Assembly: GCA_037126765.1 (NCBI GenBank)
Contig: JBBCBC010000012.1
Location: 3,844,001 to 3,908,000 of the forward strand
Reading direction: 5' to 3'
Source: Stenogyne calaminthoides
Taxonomy: Eukaryota; Streptophyta; Magnoliopsida; Lamiales; Lamiaceae
Length of the DNA stretch: 64,000 nt
Both the position numbers and the translations under genes were made by a program. The notes below the pieces were generated by a model. It did not search any database and was not told the DNA's origin. It was given only the letters and a program-made list of their open reading frames with translations. Every line of letters begins with the position of its first letter. The stretch's first letter is position 1. Positions 1 through 12,166 of the stretch are shown piece after piece.

Positions 1-497
1 TAATTAAATTGATTTTTTTGAGATGTAATTCCCAATAATAATATTTGGAATATTATTGTAGGATTTAATGTATATGGAAATAAATCGTAGAGATTTGTCA
101 TATATGAAATCTAAATACGTAGAGATTTTATATGTGGGAAATGAATCTAAGAGATTTTTTTAAATAAAGATTAGAGATTTTATTTCTCAATCAGGTTAGC
201 TTGATATTTAAGAGACCTCTCCTATATATATGAGCTCTTGGGATTTCATAATTCATATTTTCTCCATAAAATCTCTAAGTTATAATTTTCCTAGCAAATT
301 CATCTCGGGGATTTAACGCTGGCAGATATGTGCAGATTAGTAAACGACTGTTACGTGGATACCATAGTTGAGGAATCCATGTACGAATTGCTGTAATAAT
401 TCTATTTACGTTTACTCGTATTTAATTATGCAATTAACTGTTCGTTGTTGGTGAACTTTAATTTCCGATGCGTATGTATTACGTGTTTACGTGCCTA
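1..497 (+). repeat. Partial 5' LTR of Copia A
   Basis: This stretch aligns by eye with the last part of the 3' LTR (about 7565-8243) once the 156-bp insertion in the latter is removed: both carry the AATAATAATATTTGG/AGAAT segment, the TATATATATGAGCTC box and the CGCTGGCAGAT motif. It stops matching after GCCTATAATT near 499, before the TTCCAACA terminus seen in the 3' copy, so its 3' edge is eroded. No tRNA-Met-like primer site is visible after it. Confidence 0.8.
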
Positions 498-2319
498 TAA
501 TTGCTTTTGGTTTTTTAAAACTATTTTTTTTAATAACCAAGGGGCACGACTCTTTTGAAGAATCCGCACCCCATATTTTCTTATTTTGCTCTCGGTTTTG
601 GGGCTTGTTGCCTTCGTCCCCAACCCAAATTAAGGTTTACCCCACGATTGGGGTGTCCTCCGCTGCTCACTCTCCATCTCACGGCCGTGCTACGCCGCGT
701 CTCTATAGGCCGGCGCTAGGCGCCATGCCTCGCGATGCGTGTGGAAGCCCGAGGCGTGGCTCGCGGTGCTCCATCGCGATTCGCGGTCTCTGTCGACTTC
801 TGCGATTCCTGTCGCGATTCGCTCTCCCTGGTGCCGTATTTATTCACGGCGGTGCGCTTGAGTGCTTTCGAGACCTGGCTGGTGTGTCTGTCTCAATGGG
901 CTTCAAAGCGGCGCACCACCGGAATTGAGACGACTCAGTGGCGGTGCGGCGCCACTCCGTTTGTCTCTTTCGATTCACTCTGGTTTTGAACCAGTCTTCG
1001 ACCAAGGGGCCGCGGCTTCGCACTCGCCCCTTCCGCTTCGTTCGCGACCGCGAGTCACCCGAACGCTAGGCGTGTCATTGGCGACTCGGGTCGAATCGAT
1101 TGCCGTGACCGCCGCGTTGCGAATTGCTGGTTTTCGTCGCCCCTATTTTTTCGAACATTGAATCTGGACAATTTGTGTTTTGGTTCTTAGTTCGATTTAA
1201 TGGATTAATTGATTGTATTAATTGTGATGAAACCAAAATTCTAGAATTTGGCTGATTTGGGTGTTTAGTTTTTTCGGATTGGATTCGATTTAGAAAGGGT
1301 GATGATGTAGGAGGGTTGTTTTGAAAATTTGATTTGAGACATGCCCTCCCGTGCAAAATTTGAAAATTGCACCTGAGCCCCCGGGAACAAAATAATAAAT
1401 AAATTAAATTGGAATTTTAAATTAAGCTTAAAATTCTGAAAATGAATTGGTTGGACCAAAAACAATTAATTAGATTAATTGTGTTTTAATAATCATAAAA
1501 TTGGAACTTTAATTGGACTTAAAGTTTATTTTTCAAAGAAGATTTATTAAAACCCACTATTAACTTATTTGATCATTTAAATTAGTTAACTCGTTTTATG
1601 GTCCACATTATAACTGTTTGGGTAGGCGGCGTCCAATATTTGTCAGACCGTGTTAAATGCTTGGGTAGACGGTGCCCAAATATTTGTTAGTCTGTACGTA
1701 TCATGTTTGGGTAGGCGACGCCCGTAATTGCTCAAATGTGACTTAGGTATCATGATGGATCTTGATTAAGCAATTAATACCCCGCCTTTAAAAACGTTCC
1801 TCACTAAAATATGGTTTTCTCATTAATTTGATAAGATGTCTTCCATCAAAATTAAAAGTAAACCGGAGATTTCGTTCCAATGAGTACTTAAAGACCCTCG
1901 TCTTTTGCTCGGATCTACATCTAACGGGACTTTTATAGGGACATGTAATGTCGCCGCTTGATGGTTGTAAACCAACTTAACTTTGTTTCACTAGCCCTCG
2001 CGGGGAACAAAAGGGACACCAGTCGAACTAGGTTTGACAAACTAGGAATTGCAATTTTGTAATTGGTTTGGAGACCTACCAGTTATGCTATTATAATGAT
2101 CAACCCTCGCTGGGATTGTGATAGTAGTAATGTGGATCCTAGTCCATTATGATTTATATTAGATATAAATTCGTACTTTTCCGATGAGGTCGTTAAGTAT
2201 GTGAAAATAATGGAAACAAAATAAATTTAAAGGCCATATTTATTTTGATTGCTGAATATTGATCATAGGAATTATGTGTTTTAATTCCCGTTTTATTTTA
2301 TTTCTCTAGGATTGTTGAA
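498..2319 (+). other. Untranslated leader of Copia A with a GC-rich block
   Basis: Between the 5' LTR and gag lies about 1.8 kb without a recognisable gene. About 620-1140 is strikingly GC- and CpG-rich compared with its AT-rich surroundings. Open frames there give arginine/serine-rich, low-complexity translations that I do not consider genes. About 1614-1725 holds three imperfect copies of a TTTGGGTAGGCGGCGYCC motif. The remainder is AT-rich leader. Confidence 0.6.
1614..1730 (+). repeat. Three imperfect tandem repeats in Copia A leader
   Basis: The motif GTTTGGGTAGGCGGCGTCCA recurs about every 45 bases (near 1615, 1659 and 1706) with a few substitutions, each followed by an AATATTTGT/AGTCTG-like stretch. 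Such short tandem arrays are common in Copia leaders; function unknown. Confidence 0.7.
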
Positions 2320-3372
2320 ATGAATAACTTGTCATTGAGAAGCATTTTGGAAACGAACAAGTTGGTTGGGCCAAACTTTCTCGACTGGCACCGAAACGTT
2401 CATTTGGTGCTCAGGTAAGAAAAGATTGAGTACGTGTTGGACATGTCAATCCCTACTACCCCAGAGGCTGGTACTGAAGAAGCTGAGGCATTTGACGCCG
2501 AGGCTCAGAAGAAGCATCAAGAGGATGCTTCCCAGGCTCAGTGTGTTATGCTACTCGGGATGACTCCCGAGTTGCAAAGGCAGCATGAGAGGATGCTTCC
2601 CTTCGAGATGATCAAGCATCTGAAGGATCTATTTGATTTTGAATCTCGTTTCGAGATTTATGAGGTGATGAGAGATTTGTTTAGATGCCGGATGTCTGAG
2701 GGAGGGAAGGTTTCTCCTCATGTGTTGAAGATGATTGGGCTGATCGAGAAACTTGGTCGTTTGGGCATTAAGCTCAACACCAATGTTGTTGTTTATGCTA
2801 TTCTTCAGTCACTTCTCGATTCATATTTGAATTTCGTGGTAAACTTTAATATGAATAAGACGAAATCGACTATGCCCAAGCTGTATAACATGCTAAAGAA
2901 TTTTGAGTCTTCCATTGCTAAGGAAAAGCCCGTGCTCATGGTGAGTGCCTTGACTTCTTCTGCTCCGAAAGGAAAGAAGAAGCGAAGGGGCAAGGCAAAG
3001 AAAGGCTTCAAGCCTAGCTTCCTTAAGCCCAAAGGTGGGATTCAAAAGAAGGAGAGGGTGGACAAGGATGTATGCCTCCACTGCAAGCAGAAGGGGCATT
3101 GGAAGAAAGACTGTAAGGTTCTAGTAGCAGAAAAGAACACACAAGGTGTCTCAGCCTCTGGAACAGGTATGTTTGTTATTGAGATAAACATGTCCACAAA
3201 TGATACTAACTGTTGGGTATTAGATACCGGTTGTGGCTCACAAATTTGTACTAATGTGCAGGGTCTCAAGCATAGCAGGGCAGTTAGGCCGGGTGAAGTC
3301 GCTCTACACGTTGGGAATGGAGCAAGAGTTGCTGCTGAACATGTTGGCATTTATGTTTTAGACTTGAACTAA
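2320..3372 (+). pseudogene. Copia A gag and start of protease, broken
   Basis: Retrotransposon nucleocapsid/capsid precursor that would package the element RNA in cytoplasmic particles. The natural start is the ATG at 2320, giving MNNLSLRSIL then a GPNFLDWHRN segment typical of Copia gag N-termini; a TAA at 2416-2418 interrupts it after 32 codons. Reading continues in the same frame from 2419 through the gag helical domain, a lysine-rich stretch (about 2965-3060), a CCHC zinc knuckle (CLHCKQKGHWKKDC, about 3073-3114) and the aspartic protease site LDTGCGSQIC (about 3217-3250). The frame closes at 3372, where a frameshift separates the protease from the rest of pol. Confidence 0.9.
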
Positions 3373-6300
3373 ATAATTGTTATTTTGTTCCCTCTATTAA
3401 TCGCAACATTATTTCTATTCCTATATTAGACATTGAAGGTTTTTCCTTCCATTTTGCAAATAATAATTTTTATTTTTCGCTTAATGGTGATTTGTATGAG
3501 AATGCTCATTTATCGAATGGTTTATACTTGTTGCATTGTGGACATAATATTCTTAATATACAAAACAAACGACTCAAACTTAGTAATCATGAAAACCCGA
3601 CTTACTTGTGGCATTGTACACTTGGTCATGCAAATGAGAAAAGGATTGCAAGGTTAAGAAAGTTAGACTACTTAACCCCATTCGACTTTGAGTCTTATGG
3701 TAATAGCGAATCTTGTCTCAAGGGCAAAATGATCAATAAACCCTTTTCTGGGAAAGGGGTTCGTGCCAAAGAGGTTCTAGAGTTGATCCACAGTGACGTT
3801 TGTGGACCATTGCCCACTCTAACTAGGGGTCACTTCGGCTACTTCATAACTTTTACTGATGATTTCTCTAGGTTCGGGTATGTGTATCTGATGAAACATA
3901 AATCCGAATCTTTTGAGAAATTCAAGGAGTATAAAGCTGAAGTAGAGAAGCATCTTGGTAAGAGTATTAAGACTCTTCGATCGGATCGAGAAGGAGAATA
4001 TCTCAACCATGAATTCACTGATTATTTGAAATTGCATGGAATCCAATCACAATGGACTCCTCCCGGCACACCCCAAATGAATGGAGTGTCCGAGAGGAGA
4101 AACCGAACCTTGTTAGACATGGTAAGGTCCATGATGAGCTTTTCCTCTCTTCCAACATTCTTATGGGGATACGCGCTCCAAACCTCAATCTACATTCTGA
4201 ATATGATTCCATCCAAACCAGTTGAGCACACGCCGTATGAGCTATGGCATGGCAAGAAGCTAAATTTCTCTCACATGAGAACGTGGGGTTGCCCCGCGTT
4301 TGTGAAGAAAATGCTCACTGATAAGTTGGAATCAAAAGGTTAAAAGGGTTATTTTGTGGGATATCCTAATGAAACTAAAGGATATTATTTCTATCTACCC
4401 GAGAAACAAACAGTGGTTGTTTTTAGGCAGGCCAAATTCCTTGAAGAAGACTACATCTTCAAGGATCAAGGCCGTAAGACGATAGAACTTAAAGAAATTC
4501 AAGAACCACAAATTAACAAGGAGACTGATGTCTTGTCAAAGCAGCATGACAAAGAATTGGTGGGAGCATTCAGCAGCTCACATGGTGGAAGTTTATCACT
4601 AAGTGATCCTCTTTCAGCCAGTGGGAGCGTAATTGAAGATGGATTGCCCGAGCAATGAACTCCAAGTAGGCTGGATGAGAACAACATAGTTCAAACCCCT
4701 GCTAAAGAGGCATCCGGAAGTGCTCAAGGAGCATCCGGAAGTGTCGCTCTTGAGGCCTCCCCGGTCGACTATGAAATCGTTGTACCACAAAATTTTCACG
4801 ATCAGAATGTGCAGCCTGAACAACCACAACTCCGTAAGTCCACTAGAGTTCGTAACCCGATCACCAGATATTATGGTTTCCTCATGGAGGAACATGATGA
4901 CGTGGAGATCTCGGATAAAGACGAACCTAAAACTTACACTGAGGCAACATTAGATGTTGACTCGAAGAAGTGGCATGAAGCCATGAAATCCGAGATGGAC
5001 TCGATGTACACCAATCAAGTATGGGACTTGGTTGAGTTGCCAAAAGGGGTCAAACCCATAGGTTGCAAATGGGTCTACAAGCGTAAGACCGATGCAAATG
5101 GCAAGGTACAAACCTACAAGGCTAGGTTGGTGGCGAAAGGTTATAGCCAACGCGAAGTTATTGACTATGACAAGACTTTCTCACCAATTGCTAAAATCAA
5201 GTCCATTCGAATTTTACTTGCGGTAGCAGCACACCTCTATTACGAGATTTGGCAGATGGATGTCAAGACAACTTTTCTCAATGACAACATTGATAAGGAA
5301 GTGTTTATGACTCAACTGGAAGGTTTTATATCAAAGCCAAAATCCAATCTTGTGTGCAAGCTTAAACAATACATTTATGGATTGAAGCAAGCTTCCAGGA
5401 GTTGGAATATCCGATTTGATGAGGCTTTCAAATCATTTGAATTCGTCAGAAATTCGGAAGATCCGTGCGTCTATCGGAAATGCAGTGGGAAGAATATTGT
5501 CTTCATAGTTGTGTATGTTGATGACATACTCATTATGAGAAACAATATCCCACTCATGCAGTCCCTGAAAGAATGGTTGTCAAAGACCTTCATGATGAAG
5601 GATCTTGGTGAAGCCTGCTACATCTTAGGGATCAAGATCCATAGGGATAGATCCAAGAAGATGTTGGTGCTGTCACAGTCCACCTATGTAGACAAGGTGT
5701 TGAAGCGATTTGCGATGGAGAACTCTAAGAGAGGTTCTCTGCCAGCATGTCATGGGATAAAGTTGTCAAAGAAGGATTGTCCTTCTACAGACATTGATAT
5801 CCAGCGCATGAAGGATATACCATATGCATCTGCAATTGGATCCATCATGTACGCCATGACTTGCACTAGGCCAGATGTGGCCTTCGCTGTCAGCACCACT
5901 GGTAGATAACAACAAAATCTGGGTGAACCTTACTGGATTGCTGTCAAGAACATTCTTAAGTACCTCAGAATCACTAAAGATTGCTTTCTAGTCTACGGAG
6001 GACAATCAGAGCTGGTTGCCACTGGCTATGCTGACACAAGTTTCCAATCTGACTGTGATGATTACAAATCTCAATCAGACTATGTGTTCACTCTCAATGG
6101 TGGGGCGGTTAGTTGGAATAGTTCCAAACAAGATACTACCGCGGATTCAACAACCGAAGCTGAGTACATTGCTGCGGCAGAAGCTGCCAAGGTAGCTATC
6201 TGGATAAAATAGTTCTTAAGTGAACTAGGGGTAGTTCCAAGTGACAGCAGTCCAATAAAGTTATATTGTGACAATACTGGTGCGGTTGCGCAAGCTAAGG

Positions 6301-6503
6301 AACCGAAATCCAATAACAGAAACAAGCATGTACCGAGGTGTTATCACTTGATAAGAGAGATAATCGCTAGAGGAGAGATAGAATTAGAACGTGTCCCCAC
6401 GGAGGATAATCTGGCTGATCCTTTCACCAAGGTTTTGAGTATTCATGTACACACTAGACATATTGATGGTCTAGGGGTTAGACATGTAGGTGATTGGCTC
6501 TAG
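3372..6503 (+). pseudogene. Copia A pol (integrase, reverse transcriptase, RNase H), broken
   Basis: Polyprotein part that would insert and copy the element. Order seen: pre-integrase zinc-binding segment (YLWHCTLGHANEKR with a later CLKGK), integrase core (IHSDVCGP, ITFTDDFSRFGY, GVSERRNRTLLDM; about 3780-4130), a spacer, reverse transcriptase beginning WHEAMKSEM (about 4971) with the active site VYVDDILIM near 5510-5535, and RNase H up to 6503. It is one continuous frame after 3372 but is interrupted by stops at 4341-4343 (TAA), 4656-4658 (TGA), 5907-5909 (TAA) and about 6210 (TAG). Long readable stretches survive, so decay is moderate. Confidence 0.92.
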
Positions 6504-6505
6504 TT

Positions 6506-6518
6506 CAAGTGGGAGATT
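6506..6518 (+). promoter_or_regulatory. Polypurine tract of Copia A
   Basis: CAAGTGGGAGA lies directly before the TG that opens the 3' LTR. This is the plus-strand DNA primer position; the same AAGTGGGAGA sequence precedes the LTR of the other Copia family in the window. Confidence 0.85.
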
Positions 6519-8252
6519 GTTAGTGTTAGTGTCCTAGAGACAATCCATTGTAAGGACATAATACTCAGATAATGTTCAGTGTTGGTTTAATATTATTACT
6601 TATTTAATATTAAATATATGGCGTAACACTTATTAGAATATTATGTTTGATTGTTTGCATTTGTTCTTATATGTGTTCCCATGAGTCATTGTTGTCATTG
6701 AGGTTGTGAGAACTCAGATGACTTAAGCATGATTCTTAAATGACCCCAATCAAGGATCATCAAGAATGGGATATTGATGATGTAATAGAGATTGGTGTGC
6801 GATCTGCATCATACTCTTAGAGAATGTAGTAAGATCTCACTTACTACGAGATACTAGGTATCTCATGATGGATGCACAAATACCTTAGAGGGTATTGGTA
6901 TACCCATCCGAGAAACCGTTTGATGTAATTCCACTATATGTGTCTAAGGGTGTCTCGGTTAGTGGGAGCGATGCGATACTCCTTTAACTTGAGGTCAGTA
7001 CGCACGACATGTGTGGAGTGATGAACTTTGACCATGACCAACGCTTCACGAAGTGCATGTGCGTGGTAGTTGAACCAAGAAAAGGATTCATTCCTCAAAG
7101 TGGATTTAGAGAGAATACTCATCTTCTTATCATAATTGGATCAAAGTCATTGGCCAATGCACGTCAACTTGGACTCTGTGGCCAAGTGTGACATAAGTGA
7201 TCAATTAGTGATTAGAGATAAATTGATTAAGTTATTTGAATAGACACTTCATCATGTTCAAGACTTAATCGAGTATTCGCGAATGAAAGGAGGAAATCGT
7301 AATAGCCCATGTTTTAGTTACAGGTAGTTGCACATTTTCTCGCAACGTACCTCATATATTGAGAATGTCTGATTTATTGTCTAGGGTTCAATTAAGACCG
7401 TTAGTTTGACTAATCGCTCGATATATGAGGGCTTATGGGTCACACAACAAGTAATGGTTGTATACTAATTATAGTTGGTTGATTAAATGTTAAATTAGAT
7501 TCAATATTTAATTTATGGAGAAGTAATTAATAATAGATTAATTTGGAATTAATTATTATTAATGTTTAATTAAATTGAATTTAATTAAATAAGAATTCCC
7601 AATAATAATATTTAGAATATTATTGTAGGATTTAATATATGGGAGGTGCTAAATGGGCAGATTCTGCCCAGGGCAGAATCATTAAAAAGTATTTGCCCTC
7701 AATCAAGCCCACCCAAGAATCTGCCCTCAATCAAGCCCACCAAGTCTAAAATGGTCTTTTCTGCCCAGGACAGAATCTGCCCACCAAGAATTACCCTTAA
7801 TATATATGGAAATAAATCGTAGAGATTTGTCATATATGGAATTTAAATCCGTAGAGATTTTATATGTGGGAAATAAATCTAAGAGATTTATTTAAATAAA
7901 GATTAGGGATTTTATTTCCCAATCAGGTTAGCTTGAGATTTAAGCTAGATCTCTCCTATATATATGAGCTCTTGGGAATTCATGATACGTGAGTTCATAT
8001 TTTCTCCATAAAATCTCTAAGTTAGAATTTTCCTAGGAAATTCATCTCGGGGATTCAACGCTGGCAGATCTGTGCAGATTAGTAAACGACTGTTACGTGG
8101 ATACCATAGTTGAGGATTCCGTGTACGAATTGCTGTAAGAATTTTTGTTTACATTTACTCGTATTTAATTATGCAATTAACTGTTCGTTGTTGGTGAACT
8201 TTAATTTCCACTGAGCATGTATTACGTGTTTACCTGCCTATAATTTCCAACA
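6519..8252 (+). repeat. 3' LTR of Copia A
   Basis: Starts TGTTAGTGTT after the polypurine tract and ends TTCCAACA. Length 1734 bases, of which 156 are a later insertion (7641-7796). A TATA box (TATATATA, about 7957-7965) sits in CTCTCC...GAGCTC context, the probable transcription start region for the LTR promoter. Confidence 0.88.
7641..7796. mobile_element. 156-bp MITE with 9-bp target duplication (Mutator-like)
   Basis: Present in the 3' LTR but absent from the same position in the 5' LTR (about 70-75), which proves insertion after the element landed. It is bounded by the direct repeat TTAATATAT (7632-7640 and 7797-7805). Its ends are imperfect inverted repeats: GGG...GGGCAGATTCTG on the left against GGG...GGGCAGATTCTG read from the right. 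A 9-bp duplication is the mark of Mutator-like elements. No coding capacity. Confidence 0.85.
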
Positions 8253-8345
8253 CACAGGTCACAGGTCGTAGGTGGCTCAAAGGTCGCAGGTCACAGGTCA
8301 TAGGTAGCTCACAGGTAGCCCACAGGCTGCCAGAGGTCCAAGATC
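8253..8345. repeat. Short GGTC/CACAGG minisatellite
   Basis: Degenerate repeats of CACAGGTC, CATAGGTAGCT and CGCAGGTC fill about 90 bases immediately after the Copia A LTR. It may belong to the 5' part of the LTR-like fragment that follows; I cannot assign a function. Confidence 0.6.
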
Positions 8346-8730
8346 CGCCCTCGAAGTCCGTCCTGCAATTGGCGCGCACTAAATGCAGCGACCTCTAACC
8401 CGACGAGATGGAATTCCCGGCCAGCGGGATTGAAGACACATTTATTGTACATTCCTAATGTAAATTCCCGCCCGAGAGGCAGGAATCCTTGTATAAAAAG
8501 GTCACCATGGCCATACTAGAAGGGGGTTGGAACTTTGATCCAAGTTCTTAGTGTTAAAAACATAGAAGATAGTAAAAACACTCCTGGCTTGGTTCGCCCC
8601 CAGACGTAGTCTCTTCAAAGACGAACTGGGTCACCAAACATTGTCTTTTTTACCTGTTTTGATCATCTAAATTGTTATCCTATCAATTACTTATTGTTTA
8701 TTGGCCGAAAAACGTGAACCAAGCACAACA
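8346..8730 (+). mobile_element. LTR-like fragment of an unidentified retrotransposon
   Basis: Non-coding segment with a TATA box (TATAAAAAGG near 8492-8501), then a pyrimidine-rich stretch and an ACAACA terminus at about 8730. A TATA box followed by a 200-300 bp transcribed tail is typical of LTR 3' halves. At 8731 the sequence switches abruptly into Gypsy integrase code, so this fragment has either replaced or truncated the 3' end of that element. Family not recognised. Confidence 0.45.
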
Positions 8731-11700
8731 AAAATTCGGGAGCTCTCATAGACATTCTCCCGAAACTCCTCTAGCTCGTGAAGTTGGAGCAACCAATTTT
8801 CACCCGCCTTTTCGCCATCCATGTTCAATTGTTTAGTGACCCAATAGGCTTTGTGCTCTAGCTCCACCGGAAGATGGCACGAATTTCCAAAAATGAGTTG
8901 GTACGGAGACATGTTCATGGAGTTTTGTAAGCCGTTCGGTAGGCCCACAAGGCATCATCAAGGTGAATCGCCCAATCTTTCCTATTCGAATTCACCATCT
9001 TCTCCAAGATGTGCTTGATTTGACGATTAGACACCTCCTCTAATCCATTTGTTTGTGGGTGATATGCGGTGGTGACCTTGTGCTTAACCCCATACTTCCC
9101 AAGAAACTTCTCCATGGCTCGATTGACAAAGTGGGTACCCCCATCACTTATCAACGCTCTTGGCACTCCGAATCGGGTGTACACATTCTTTTTTAGGAAT
9201 TGAATCACGGTCTTTGCATCATTGAGCTTGGTAGGAATGGCCTCCACCCATTTAGACACATAATCCACCCCCACAAGGATATAGATATATACAAATGAAG
9301 GAGGAAAAGGTCCCATGAAATCAATCCCCCAAACATCAAAAATCTCTACCTCCAAGAAAATGTTCAAAGGCATTTCATCCCTCTTAGTTATGGTTCCCAT
9401 CCTTTGGCATCGATCACACCTTTGAAAGAACTCTTGGTTATCTTTGAAAATCGTGGGCCAATAGAAGCCCGATTATAGAACTTTAATTCCCATCTTCGAT
9501 GCTCCGAAATGGCCCCCACATGGTAAAGAGTGACAATGGGTCAAGATTTCCTCAACTTCTTCTTTTGGAACACACTTCCTCATGATAGAATCTTGACCTC
9601 TCTTGTAGAGCACCGGATCGTCCCAAATGAAACTCTTCACATCTTTGAGAAATTTCATTTTGGCATGTGAAGGAATTTCATTAGGAAGTTTTCCACAAGC
9701 CAAATAATTTGCAAAATCCGCGTACCAAGGCTCTTGCACCTCAACTTCTTCAAAGAAATCTTCCAACTTCAAAAGCTTCTCATCCAGGAATTCCTCCTTC
9801 ACCTCAATTTCTTCTTCCACAAAGTCTTTATCCCTCTCTAGCCTCGAAAGATGATCGACTATCACATTTTCGGTCCCCTTCTTGTCCAGAATCTCTATGT
9901 CAAATTCTTGAAGGAGAAGCATCCATCGGATCAACCTTGGATTTGCATCCTTCTTGGCCATAAGGTACCGAATTGCCGCGTAGTCCGTGTACACAATAGT
10001 TTCCCCCCTACAAGATAGGGGCGAAACTTGTCAAAAGCATAGACCACGACAAGTAACTCCTTCTCCGTTGTGGTGTAATTGGCTTGGGCGGGATTGAAGG
10101 TCTTTGATGCATAATAGATTGCCCTAAATTTCTTCTCATTGACTTGCCCAAGTACCACCCCATTGCATAATCACTCGCGTCGCACATGAGGACGAACGGT
10201 TCATCCCAATTTGGAGTCACCAAAATCGGAGAGGCTATAAGTGCTTCCTTCAATGCTAAGAAAGCTTCAAGACAATCATTAGTGAACACAAATTGGACAT
10301 CCTTTTCAAGTAGATGAGAGAGGGACTTTGAGAGTTTAGAAAAATCATTTATAAACCTTCTATAGAAGCCGGTATGCCCCAAGAAGGAACGAATGCCTTT
10401 TTCATTAGAAGGTGGAGGAAGTTTCTCAATTGCCACCACTTTTGCTCGATCTACTTGAAGTCCTTTTGAAGAAACATGATGACCAAGTACTATCCTGTCC
10501 TTAACCATGAAATGACATTTTTCCCAATTAAGGACAAGGTTAGTCTCTTGGCACCTCGTTAGCACGAGTTCAAGGTTAAAAAGACATTTATCAAACGATT
10601 CACCGAACACTGAAAAATCATCCATAAACACCTCCATTACAGTTTCAATCAAACCATGGAAGATCGACATCATGCACCTTTGAAACGTAGCGGGAGCATT
10701 GCACAACCCGAAGGACATGCGTCTCCAAGCATACGTTCCATAGGAACAAGTGAATGTCGTCTTCCCTTGGTCCTCCGGGGCAATCATAATTTGATTGTAT
10801 CCGGAGTACCCATCAAGAAAGCAATAAAAATCAAAACTCCCAAGCCTATCTAGCATTTGGTCCATGAAGGGAAGGGGAAAGTGATCTTTGCATGTAGCTT
10901 TGTTCAATTCCCTATAGTCTACACACACTCTCCACCCCGTAGCTACCAGTGTAGCTATCACCTCATCATTATCGGTTTTGATAACCGTCATTCCCCCTTT
11001 CTTATAAACCACGTGGAGTGGTGACACCCAAGGACTATCCGAAATGGGGTAAATCATACCCGCATCATGAAATTTTATGACCTCTTTCCTAATCACCCCT
11101 TGTATTATTGGGTTCACCCTTCTTTGGTGTTGGACAATTGGTTTACTACCCTCCTCTACTCTTATCCTATGCTTGCAGAAGGAGGGATTGATTCCCTTGA
11201 TATCATCAATTGTCCACCCCATGGCGGACTTGTGCTTACGAAGTACCCCCAACAATTTTTCTAACTCACACGAATTGAGAAAGGAAGAAACGATTACCGA
11301 AAGTTTTTCACCCTCCTCAAGATATGCATACGTGAGATGCTCGGGCAATGGCTTTAACCAGTGTTTCTTTTCCTCTTGCTTTTCCACTCCCTCAACGGGT
11401 TCCCTTAATGGAAATATTGAGATCTTTTTCCTTCCCCACACTTCATTGACTTGATCCACTTGAAGCACATCTTTGCAATCATCATCCTCAAAGGAGCCTT
11501 CATCATTCTCAAAAAGTGCATTGTAGTAGTCATTAACAAAGTATGGATCAAAGGATTTCTCGAATTCCGTTTGAACACAATTTTCGACGACATCGATCGT
11601 TTTGCACTCCTCCTTCTCTAATGTATGCCTCATGGCTTTGTAGGAGTAAAAAATGAGCTCCTCATCATCGAGTTTCAAAGTCACCTTGCCAGTGTACATG

Positions 11701-12166
11701 TCCACCACCGCCCTTGCAGTAGCTAGAAACGGTCTACCCAAGATCAAAGGAATTTCAAAGTCCTCTTCCATCTCTAGCACAACAAAATCCGCCGGAAACA
11801 CAAATTTATCAATTTTCACGAGCACGTCTTCCACAATACCATCCGGGCAGGTGATAGAATGATCCGCTAATTTCAATGTCATGGACGTTGGTTGGAGCTC
11901 ACCTATTTTCAAACGATCGTCAATTGACCTTGTCATAAGATTGATGCTCTCTCCAACGTCATATAGAGCATTTCTCTTCTTCGTGTTACTTAACGCACAC
12001 AACAAAGTGATGCTCCGGGGTCTTTGACTTTATTTGGGAGGTTCCTTTGTAGTAGAGTACTACACTCACTTGTTAGGCTTATCATCTCACCACCTTCCAC
12101 CTTCCTTCTCTTTGTGACCAACTCTTTAAGAAACTTTGCATAAGACGGCATTTCCTCAATTTCCTC
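8731..12166 (-). pseudogene. Gypsy G0 pol (protease, RT, RNase H, integrase), broken
   Basis: Continues from gag. A degenerate protease (ALYDVGESINLM where families have a D-T/S-G triad, about 11955), a linker rich in acidic residues, reverse transcriptase with VFMDDFSVFG (about 10605-10630), RNase H (CDASDYAMG, then TTEKELL), an HHCC integrase zinc site (HCHSLPCGGHFG ... CDRCQR) and the integrase core (DFMGPFP, SDGGTHF, HPQTNG) are all recognisable. Breaks: frameshift near 12015, frameshifts near 10150 and 10010, TAA at 9473-9475, frameshift near 8917. The gene is cut at 8731 after the YESSRI segment, losing the integrase C-terminus. Confidence 0.9.

Larger units (their letters stand above)
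1..8252 (+). mobile_element. Degraded Copia LTR retrotransposon, family A
   Basis: Plus-strand Ty1/Copia element in the usual order LTR - leader - gag - protease - integrase - reverse transcriptase - RNase H - polypurine tract - LTR. The 5' LTR is cut by the window edge, the 3' LTR is complete. Integrase preceding reverse transcriptase is what separates Copia from Gypsy. The coding region has at least one frameshift and five in-frame stops, so it cannot make an intact polyprotein. The 3' LTR starts with TGTTAG directly after a purine run and ends with CA at 8252. No target duplication can be tested because the left end is outside the window. Confidence 0.93.

Noticed and set aside
491..1161. 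Several overlapping open frames in the GC-rich leader
   Set aside because: Low-complexity Arg/Ser-rich translations in three frames at once, no domain, inside a retrotransposon leader; explained by GC-rich composition.
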